NCBI RefSeq assembly: GCF_021134715.1
Contig: NC_060019.1
Coordinates: 7,006,001-7,070,000 of the forward strand
Origin: Daphnia pulex
Taxonomy: Eukaryota > Arthropoda > Branchiopoda > Diplostraca > Daphniidae
Reading direction: 5' to 3'
DNA length: 64,000 nt
Below, one piece after another: positions 55,723-64,000 of the stretch (positions are counted from its first letter, which is position 1; each line of letters opens with the position of its first letter). A model generated the notes under the pieces. It saw only the letters and a list, made by a program, of their open reading frames with translations. It searched no databases and was not told the DNA's origin. Position numbers and translations under genes: made by a program.

Positions 55723-56570
55723 ATCTTTCTTCTGCATGTGCACGTCTTCTCTAAGCACGCTCACGCCGTTGATCATTTTGCGCGTGAACTTGAGTAAGTC
55801 TCGCTGCAGTACGTACAAAATGCCGCTCTAATAGACATATGAGCCAATGTTCGGGATTTTCATGTCTTTCTTCTGCATGTAAACGCCTTCTCTCAGCACG
55901 CGCTCGCCAAAGAGAGAAAAGCGCGATACAGTACGTTTTTTCGTTTTTTTCGCAGCGTTGGCATGTAGTCGGGTTTATCCCGGATCCAGGAGTATATTTT
56001 AATTGCACTCATGTGCGGAGAAATGCAAATATACGACTATTCATTGCAGGGGTTTCTCCATACTAACTGTAAGGGAGTGTACCCTACTTAAATGGTTCAG
56101 CACCACCGTAGCAGTAGCTAGTAACCAATTTTCACCAACTAAAAACTGTTCAACCAACTAAAATATCATGAGAAGGGATCTTATGTCTAGGTAATTTGAT
56201 GCTTTTTATTATTAATTTACGTTGTAACGTTTCAGTACTCACCAAACTGGAATTAACATACAAGAGAAACAAAGATATAGTGCTGGATGGAAAAGAATGG
56301 CCAAGCAAGAAATTGTGGCCAACAGTAAAGGAAGGGTTGAACATCATCTAACATGAACAACGTTGAACAACATCTGGATGAGAGTTGACATGAACATACG
56401 AGTGAACATCATATAAGATAACATTTCTGAGTGCAAGTTTACAACAGCTAGTTTTGCGTAATAACATTCTTTGGTTGTTTTTACTTTTTGAATTTTTTCT
56501 CTTCTTTGACGATGAAAAGCGTTTCATTCCTAAAAATCAGTGCAAGACATATCACAATTACGAGAGTTAC

Positions 56571-56687
56571 CTTCTCATTCACTTTGGCCTCCTTTTTCAA
56601 ATGCCGTTTCTTTTCATTTTCGTCTCCACGGGCTAATGCATTTCGATAGTTTTCAATCATTTTTGTAAGCTTGTCCTTGAATACAAC
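56571..56687 (-). CDS. Isolated coding exon, Lys/Glu-rich helical
   Basis: Exactly 39 codons between an acceptor (TTTTTAG) and a donor (GTAACT), encoding VVFKDKLTKMIENYRNALAR and ENEKKRHLKKEAKVNEK. Composition and exact phase-0 borders support a real or recently real exon. Neighbouring exons were not identified. Confidence 0.35.
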
Positions 56688-56910
56688 CTAAAAATTAATT
56701 CAAACATTGAAATTAAATTGAAAATTGCAAAGCAAACCATTTTGATTTATCCAGTTTCCATATTTGGAGCATTCGTGTTTAAAATATGGGAATCTATCCA
56801 CAATAATTTTACTGAAGATTTTGTACTCGGATTTAGTGCGTTTTTCCGGACTCTACTTCAACAGGTGTCTACCACACGCAAAGTAAAGTGACTCTCATGA
56901 CTGTGCTACT

Positions 56911-57286
56911 CATGACTGTGCTAGCGTGTTGGTTTCTATTGCCAGTACCAAAATGTCGTTGAATTGCCATGGTAGAGGACCATTACTTGGGATGGTTGGT
57001 AGAGGACAGTGATTGTCTGAAAAAAATAAATATTAATTGAATTTCTAAATGTGTAATTAATGTAATAATTATGATTGAAAATTAAAGAAATACCTAGGCG
57101 TTCACCATCACCTTTCGATTTGTGGCCAGCAGCATCACGTTCGGTTGATGTTGTGATCCCGGATATGACAACATTCTGTTCTTCGTTAGAGCTTTCTTCT
57201 CCCGAAGAGTCAAAGATTTGTTTTTGGCTGCCTGAGAATGATGTTGATGCCTTATAAGTGCTCGCTTTCTTGTTCAAATCGTTCAC
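56911..57286 (-). CDS. Unidentified two-exon Ser-rich protein
   Basis: Exon 57094-57286 starts MNDLNKKASTYKASTSFSGS and continues with SSGEESSNEEQNVVISGITT and HKSKGDGERL. A 77-bp intron follows, then an exon of about 106 bases with PLPTIPSNGPLPWQFNDILV and a stop near 56911. Splice signals (CTAG/GTATTT, TTTTTTCAG) and phase fit. Disordered, acidic, no known domain. Could be a transposon-associated ORF. Confidence 0.35.
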
Positions 57287-57289
57287 CAG

Positions 57290-57900
57290 AAGTAAACAAT
57301 TTCGCTAACTGAGAAGTGTGTAATGGTTGAGAGACACCCAAACGATTTGAATACTGGTAGCAAACCCTCCTCGTAATGGATTGCTTTTAGTTTTACACAG
57401 AACACTAAATTGAGTGACATCTAACTGTCACCGTAAAGTGGTTGTGAATGCACTTGCAGCGAATGCATAGTGGGACAATACATATCCTGACCTATAGACA
57501 ATGAAAATTTAGTATGAAATTACTGACAATGGAAATTAAAACTACCTATTTTCTAAAAGGGTTAGGTGAGCTGGTTTGCAATAGGTTTTCATGTCGTGGC
57601 ACATGTTGGTGTAAGAGTGACTCTTTCGCAGTCATTTTCTGATGTTCTGTGTGGTGATATAATACCAAACTTTGTTCCGTACCTACTTGCAATTCAGTAT
57701 ACTGGGAGTGGCCTGAAATGTAAAAAAGAGTTTTAGTAGTTACAATGGAAAGTGATTACTTTTTAACAACTTACTCTAAAAAAGCTGAAGGTGAACTTAT
57801 AAAAATTTGGGCTTGATTCATTGATTCGATTGAAGCATTGATTCCCAAGAGACAAATGCGACACCGACATTAGAATTAGCCCCGAAAAGCCGAGGACTTT
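57290..57900. other. Spacer without recognisable gene
   Basis: No supported coding block or repeat. Confidence 0.35.
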
Positions 57901-59312
57901 GGCATTTCCTGGGAACAATTCTTTATTAATTTATATGCTTTAATTATACGCTTAAATATTAAAGCATATCCTTAATTATACTCAATTTGTTTATTTTTTA
58001 TTAAATTTTTATCAGTTGTAGTCGAAAGTTTAAAGTGAGTTTTTAAATGTTGATTGCTAAATTTTTCAGTCGTAAGTATGAATTCGGCGTATACTACTGT
58101 TGTGTCTGTATGTGTGTGTAATATCCAGAAGAGGCTTCGCCCTAGTCCCGTGTTCCCCTAAGAAAGGCTGAGCCTCTTGACTCAGTCTCGTTTGCGCTTC
58201 TCTTTTTGGACTTCGGTCCCATTGAGTCTCAATACACGCTAAGTAATAGCATACGTAACATCTACCGCCACATATCACCGAATAAACATACTCGAACCGG
58301 GTAGTTCACTATTCTGCGGAATCGGGAGAGTCAACGACGTTTATTTCGAACAGATTGTCGGCCGAGGCTTTTTCGCACCTTTTTTCTCTCTCCAAATTTT
58401 ACCTCTAATGATTTCACCGTCTATGTCAGACCAAATTTCTTCTGACACTTTTTGTTCAGCTGTGGTGCCGTTCCTTTCGGTTCGCTTTCACCTTTCCTTT
58501 CCCATCTTTCCATTCACTTCATTCACTGCGTATTTTGCAATAATTTACTTTTAACGAGGTAGAAAAAACAAACACTGGTACAGTCTGCTTATTGAAAATT
58601 AAATATTCCACCATCGTTTAAGTTCTCGACATGCAAGGGTCTTTTATGCAATGTACTATATAGTCGATCTATCCAGCGTCTCAGATACTAGGAAAATCTC
58701 AACGTAACAAGGCGAGAACGGGCGAAAAAGAGCGCTTCCGATGAACGTCGTGTCGCAAACCCAACAGGCATGGGCTTCACATCCGATATAAGTATGGTCC
58801 AAAAAATCCGAGTATAGTGGAAAAGGAAATCCAAACTAGTATAATCGGTAAATGCAATTCATTAAAAATATTCTAAATTGCCGAATATGTACTAACAATG
58901 TTAGTACATTATATCAATTAGTATATTCGGCAAAAAGTGACATGGAAAAGCCGTATTGTCTCCGAATTAAGTCACGGTTCGTTAGTTTCTGCGAACTTTC
59001 CAATCTCAGTAGCTATTCAGCTCGTGCTTCCGCGACATCCAGCATAGTAGTGAACAATACCTTAAGGTATTGCCCGGTTCAATTATGCATATTCAGTGAT
59101 AGGTGGTGGCAGTAGACACCGAATTGAAAGTTAAGACTTAAAAGTTTAGTAATCAACATTTCAAAACTCTCTTTTAACTTTACTCTACAACTTATTTTTA
59201 AAATAAGAAAAAGATAAGCGAATTGCGTATAATTAAGCATATTCTTTTATGTTTAAGCGTATAATAAAAGCATGTAAATTAAAAAAAATAATAATTGTCC
59301 CCACGGCACGCC
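57901..59312. mobile_element. Foldback element with about 175-bp inverted arms
   Basis: The left arm (57901-58080) and right arm (about 59130-59312) are diverged inverted repeats. Both have GG.A(A)CAATT near the tips, then TATAC(G)CTTAAA/TTTAAGCGTATAAT, ATTAAGCATAT-like and AATCAACATTT blocks toward the centre. The interior (about 1 kb) holds a GC-richer segment at 58076-58290 and a double hairpin at about 58879-58931 (GCCGAATAT..ATATTCGGC around GTACTAAC..GTTAGTAC). No transposase was found. No target-site duplication was recognised. Confidence 0.65.
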
Positions 59313-60959
59313 ATAGTGAACGACGTTGAAACTGTTACTGAAGGCACCAGTAAAAAGCCTATTGATTCAGTTCAAAAGTCTAATGGATAAGTCCTTTATG
59401 TTCAGCTATAGCTGCAAAAAGATATTGATTGTTTAAATTCAGACCTTTGCATCCTGCAAGATCAAAACAAAAAAGGACTGTTGTCTGATGTTCAAGAGAA
59501 AGAATAACTCAAGTCCAAAATAAAATTTATTAGAGGAGACACTTAAGAGGAAGAGAGGTGACGCACAGAGATTTCAAAAAGCGAGAAACAAAAACAAAAA
59601 AACGTCATCAAGAAGTAGCTGTAGAATAAATCCTAGCCTCCGAGATGAATTGCAAGTTAGAACTAGACCTGGGTAGCCAAGAGTAAAATAAAATCAGCCT
59701 TAGCTTTTGAAAACAATTATTGCATTGGCCATGCACGGTTCCGATACTCATGAAAAAAGACAAAGTGACGTGTACCGCGCTATCAAAACTCTGGTCGAAC
59801 TTACTGAGAAATTGAAAAAAAAGGATTCAAGATAAGTAGTAACAGGGTTTATGTTAGACTTTTGCCAAGACGAAGTGCATCTATTGAAGGCCGGTACCAT
59901 GTTGTTACCGTCCCCGTGAAACTCATAAGGGTTCAAAACGACTGCCATTCTAAACGTTGAAGGCCCATTTTGTACAGCCACCATTAGATATCTAGAAGAA
60001 TTAGCCTCATTTGTTTGTCCCCAAGAAATCTGCTTATTCATAAGTCATGATGAAAAAAGCGCGTCCCGATTGGTTTAACTGAGGCAAATAAACAGAGCCT
60101 TCTACTCATGCATGTAGAATACAGTGTTAGTCTCTCTGATTATGATTGGGTTGTTGCCGAGAAACACAAGTTAATTCTCTTAGTTTACGCTTGAATCCAA
60201 ATCCAAACGGTTAGTTAAATATTTAAGAATTTAAAACTTTTTAGGAATTTAAATATTTTTTAAGGGGCTAAAAATTAGGATTCGGAAAAGAGAATGCGTC
60301 AGCTATTTCGGCCAACATACATTGCAATCAGGTTAGGGAAGCACGCCCACGTCCGAAAAACCCGATGAAAACCCCCGATGTAAAAAAATGGTCGAGATTG
60401 CAATCCATCATTGTGTTAGTCATAACCTTGATGGTCTATTTGTGGTTACAAATTCCCGTGGTTACAAATTAAACGAAAAATTGCTCTGTTGAGCAAGGAA
60501 CTGAGTGGTCTCATCTTACCCCGCATGTCCATTTGAGAACCCACTTGGATAACAGCGACCGAACCATTAATGATAAATTTTGAATACGCTGGTAAAGTGC
60601 CCACCGAAATTTGGTCTTATTTATAAGTTGATACATTTCCCTGTGTTGTCAAGTACGTGGACCCATTCCAATCGGAAATTCTTCATTAGCCAGTACTTTA
60701 CTCAAATAGTAAAGTATCAGGGCGAAAGCTGCTGTTCAAAACCTAGGAGCTCCTACTTTTCGGTAGTTCCTCGAAGATTTCTCCCACCACCACTGCATAT
60801 TTCTCAAAATAGCGAAGGTTTAAAGATTCCGGAAAGATAAAAAACTAAATCGTACTTTTTTACGTGGCTATTTGTCTCGCAGTGTCTCAAATTGGACGAT
60901 CTTATTCCCCGTTCTGCAAAGGCTCATAAGTTGATTCCCTATGACCCTTCAGTTCAGTC
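59313..60959. other. Relic-like sequence with short frames
   Basis: Plus-strand pieces such as LSKELSGLILPRMSI and ATEPLMINFEYAGKVP (60.48-60.62 kb) look coding-derived but broken. A minus-strand frame of 97 codons (59748-60041, SRYLMVAVQNGPSTFRM) has no known domain. Probably degraded mobile-element sequence. Confidence 0.3.
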
Positions 60960-61205
60960 TTCTTTAACAAGTGATCTCCCACTCAACCGCAACGAAATAC
61001 CCCCTTTTTTCCGGAGGTCGTTTTGGGATCGTAATCCAGAAAAAGACTCTAAAGATCCGGACTAGGTCAATTCTGCTCAGAATCGCACGGCGATTCTAAC
61101 CCTAGAGTCCAGATTTTTATCTTTTTTCGTTCACGAGATAATCACGGTTGAAAATCGTAAAATATCACGAAAACATAAAGTCTCCCCCTCCGTCTACATC
61201 GCTTA
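60960..61205. repeat. Dispersed repeat, copy B (inverted partner at 27140-27340)
   Basis: In reverse complement it carries the same blocks as copy A, including CCCAAAACGACCTCCGGAAA and TTCAACCGTGATTATCTCGT. The variable centre is about 45 bp longer than in copy A. Confidence 0.85.
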
Positions 61206-61836
61206 TCGCCGTATATTCGGCCTTAAAAAATTAATCTATAGAAAATGTCGCTCGTTCATCCCTCTTTCCGAATCCAAGAGGATTTCTCGAAATATTTTAA
61301 GATGTCCAAGATATCACGATTTTCGTAATACCCCAATTTAGACACATTTTTCAGGCATTTTATTCGGCGTTGCCGATTGCCGTATTTGTGACTTCGCCCC
61401 TAATCCTTCGCTTTTTCCATTGTTCCCTATGTATCAAGTCCCATCTGTATCGATATACAAGTCCTTGATACATAGGAAACAGGGAAAACGCGGAGAAGTG
61501 GACAGAAAAGGGGGCGAAAAGAAAAAAAATAAAGAAAAATTTGTTTCTGAAAGAGGAAAGAATTTCCTTTGAGAAACTTATTTTTTATAAATTTTAAGTT
61601 AACTAGGGAATTCCACAAAAGAAAAAAGAAAACGAAATGGACCACACTAATTATGGGTAAAACACTTTTTTATTTCTTGTTCCAATACTACTTGAACTAT
61701 TTCAGTAAATTTTTTTAAAAGATGCGCATTATTAAAGACTATAACTAGTAATTTTTTTAATGCAATCCCTCGGTTGCAAGAAGACGGAAATCGGTGGGTG
61801 CCAAGTTACCCACTACCTCAATTGCCCCGTTCTGCC
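61206..61836. other. Stretch without recognisable genes
   Basis: It contains a short inverted repeat around 61437-61472 (CCCTATGTATCAAG...CTTGATACATAGG) flanking GTATCGATATAC. Nothing coding is supported. Confidence 0.4.
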
Positions 61837-62446
61837 CTACCAAGGACGGTATACTCGTTCTAACTGCTCCAATTTCTTGTTTAGGAAACTGGAAGTAGCT
61901 CTATCCATAAGAATGAGATAAAACCGGGTAGCTTTCGATCCAGAGAAAATACTCATTAATTCGGTTAATAGAGGATTACACAGACGAGTTAAAGCATCAT
62001 AATTCATCTTACCGATTAGTTCTAAATTTCCATCTCGCATTCCATGCTTTCTTTTGTAATACCCATGTTTTTTATAAGATTTATAATATGAGAGGGACTG
62101 GCAATTTTATTTCTAAACGGCAAGATATTTGGGGTTTTCAAAAATCGCGTTCGTAGTATCGCGCCAAAGTGAATGGGGTCTTGAAAAGGTATGCAATCTT
62201 TAAGAAAATCACAAAAAAAACTTCCACCTTTTCCGAAGAAATAGCAATCGGTTCCGCATCACTTTTATTTCTCTTCAATCTCCATCTGTACAATAAATCA
62301 GCAATTGTATTCCTTCTGCAGCTAATTTTTCCTTCACACGGTTTAGACGATTTTCCACCATCACCGGCCGTAAACTTGTTGTTGCCCACGAAGACGAAAA
62401 GTCGCTTTGCAGGGAGGCCGACAACAATTGGCTGAATCATGCACAC
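61837..62446 (-). other. Two transposon-like ORFs of unknown family
   Basis: Reading leftward: 62446-62138 encodes a chain with KLISCRRNT-like content (GKISCRRNTIADLLYRWRLK), and 62040-61837 encodes MRDGNLELIGKMNYDALTRL and ATRFYLILMDRATSSFLNKK, then stop. The two lie close together on one strand and could be parts of one protein. I do not recognise the family. Given their context they are probably mobile-element-derived. Confidence 0.3.
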
Positions 62447-62639
62447 TAAAGAAAAATATTAATTATAAACAATCCGCCAATAAATGTAGGAAACAATTTC
62501 AATACGCTTACCTAGCCCTGTTGTGATCATAGAATTGATTTAAGATATCCTTAGCAGTACGGGCATTTCAGCAGTTGAATCCGAAAAGCTGTAAGGGATT
62601 GGAAAATCCAATTAAACAGTTATTTTTGGCGTAGAAATA

Positions 62640-63164
62640 GGGTCGTTGCATGAAATTTCGATTTGTTTTTTACATACTTCATGAGAATCAGTTTTTCACG
62701 CTGATTCTCATGGTATTTTTTATTTCTTTTTTAAATGAACTCAACTTTGTGTATTTCTAGTTCAAAGTTCGAATAAGCGCCTCCCATTTCAAAACGGGGT
62801 CTCAGCCATTTTTGATGGGCGGTGCTTAATTTGTGATGAATTTTTAGACGACGCTCACCAAAATCACCCTTTTCGTACTGCCTACGGCTGAATACAACCC
62901 TCTTTCGCCCTTAGGGCCTTAAGGGGAAATACGAAAAGGATTTTGGTGAGCGTCGTCTACAAATTCATCACAAATTAAGCACCGCCCATCAAAAATGGCT
63001 GAGACCCCGTTTTGAAATGGGAGGCGCTTATTCGAACTTTGAACTAGAAATACACAAAGTTAGGTTCATTTTAAAAATATTTAAAAAATACCATGAGAAT
63101 CAGCGTGAAAAACTGATTCTCATGAAGTATGTTTAAAACAAATTGAAATTTCATGCAACGACCC
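62640..63164. mobile_element. Long palindromic MITE, 235-238 bp arms, TA target site
   Basis: Arms 62640-62877 and 62930-63164 are inverted repeats with few mismatches, separated by a 52-bp spacer. The tips read GGGTCGTTGCATGAAATTTC / GAAATTTCATGCAACGACCC and are flanked on both sides by TA (62638-62639 and 63165-63166). Each arm has its own inner hairpin, CATGAGAATCAG...CTGATTCTCATG. A TA duplication and short nonautonomous length suggest a Tc1/mariner-type MITE. High arm identity implies a recent insertion. Confidence 0.85.
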
Positions 63165-63529
63165 TATTGAAAGGACCTACTACTCCCGTTGCTTCTTCTG
63201 AGCAAAAAATAGGAGGTGCAACGTTTGAACTAAATACTCCCTTACTGTGGAAAAATATTATAAATCCGTTTCTAATGTACTGTAGTCGGAGATGGAAATA
63301 TCCCCGGAAATTTCGCGTAAAAAATTTCATAAAGGCATCCAAGTATCCAGACGTGAAGGCAGAAATGTTTAAATACAGTATTGTTATGACGAATTCCATT
63401 TGGACTCTTCCCATACTGAGTTATAGATTGGCGCGTCATTCTTTTTAACAGCAATTGGCCAGGTTGACCTACTTCAAACTATTGTCCTTGGAATGATTGC
63501 AGAAGTGAATATGTTATATGGTTTATATG

Positions 63530-63554
<25 letters not shown>
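63530..63554 (+). repeat. Poly-T run, 25 bases
   Basis: An uninterrupted T tract at the deletion junction of the second hAT-linked copy. It may mark a retro-insertion end or replication slippage. Confidence 0.85.
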
Positions 63555-63560
<6 letters not shown>

Positions 63561-64000
63561 TCATGGTGGAGATAACCAATTTTTTACAACAGGGAAATTT
63601 GGTAATGAATAGCTGACTTCTAAAGTGATTCTGATATTCTAGTGGATGAAGAGGTAACCACAACTGCCAATCAGTTGCCATTAGAAGAATATGGCATCTT
63701 ACGTTGAGGAACCCGACTAAGACTTCAGAACTTGTCTTCTTTGTTTTCAATTAAAGAAGATGTTATCACCTGTTTGATTAAGCAGTCTCACTCTGCCAAA
63801 TGCAAATTTCACATTAAAGATCAGAGAGATATATTGATGGACACTGGAAGATTTCTAATTATATACAAAGCATGGCCATTAGATCCATATCAATAAACCA
63901 AATAATGTTTCGGCGAAAAGTGCCAGAGATGGAGATCTTTGAAATTTCTTGACTGTTCATAATGCTACTTTTTCCACTGATTATCACCAACGAAACTCTG

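Larger units (their letters stand above)
62590..63990 (+). mobile_element. Second, partial copy of the hAT-linked dispersed element
   Basis: 62597-62635 and 63166-63510 match 39548-39930 (shared TGACG.ATTCCATTTGGACT, CTTCCCATACTGAGTTATAG and AACAG(C)AATTGGCCAGGT blocks). 63560-63830 matches 40667-40935 (TAGTGGATGAAGAGG..ACC, ATGTTATCACCTG.TTGAT). Relative to the first copy it lacks about 700 bp, replaced by a T run, and it carries the palindromic MITE at 62640-63164. It may continue beyond the window. Confidence 0.75.

Noticed and set aside
58066..58278. 70-codon minus-strand frame that looked like part of an LTR
   Set aside because: No matching second LTR, primer-binding site or polyprotein nearby; it sits in the interior of the 57.9-59.3 kb foldback element.
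1..64000. CRISPR arrays, operons, tRNA or rRNA genes
   Set aside because: No regularly spaced direct repeats with unique spacers, no tRNA B-box/cloverleaf and no rRNA-like blocks were seen; the gene structure is eukaryotic.

Overview
This window looks like nuclear DNA of a small crustacean, most likely a Daphnia-type branchiopod. The evidence is the compact gene structure (many introns of 60-120 bp with GT-AG borders), animal-specific proteins (WASp, PLEKHJ1, CYP4, ILVBL), AATAAA polyadenylation signals, and a gene-poor flank packed with decayed transposons. No prokaryotic or organellar feature, CRISPR array, rRNA or tRNA was seen. Coordinates of multi-exon genes are gene spans; exons are given in the evidence.

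Region 1 (1-18 kb) is an ordinary, well-preserved gene block: the 3' part of an ILVBL/HACL2 thiamine-diphosphate enzyme (+); a tandem pair of divergent secreted, probably GPI-anchored, leucine-rich-like proteins (+,+); a full N-WASP-type actin nucleation-promoting factor (-); a PLEKHJ1-like PH-domain protein (+) built from five short exons; a second, shortened WASp paralog (-) that keeps WH1 and CRIB but has no proline-rich or VCA effector part; and two tandem CYP4-family cytochrome P450 genes (+,+), each with 11 exons in the same places. The two WASp genes probably arose by local duplication, since exon 2 is 228 nt in both. The P450 pair certainly did.

Region 2 (18-64 kb) is a mosaic of relics. 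It holds three foldback/MITE-type elements (18.5-19.2, 57.9-59.3 and 62.64-63.16 kb), a broken duplicate of the C-terminal part of DNA topoisomerase II, two Tnp2/CACTA-like transposase relics on opposite strands (22.6-24.8 and 49.3-51.8 kb), hAT relics (39.5-42.6, 52.2-54.5 and a partial copy at 62.6-64.0 kb), an integrase-core-type transposon with lost catalytic residues (37.7-39.0 kb), a BEL/Pao reverse-transcriptase fragment, a LINE 3' end with an ATT tail, duplicated C2H2 zinc-finger repeats, two coding-like minisatellites and several dispersed or tandem duplications. Scattered among them are a BEN-domain gene and several short spliced coding segments that I could not identify.

Functionally, only the first 18 kb looks like active housekeeping or detoxification sequence. 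The most unusual candidate is the VCA-less WASp paralog, which could act as a competitive WH1/CRIB decoy beside the full gene. The structural highlights of the second half are the near-perfect 525-bp palindromic MITE inserted in one copy of a dispersed repeat, and the inverted pairs of shared repeats 30-35 kb apart.
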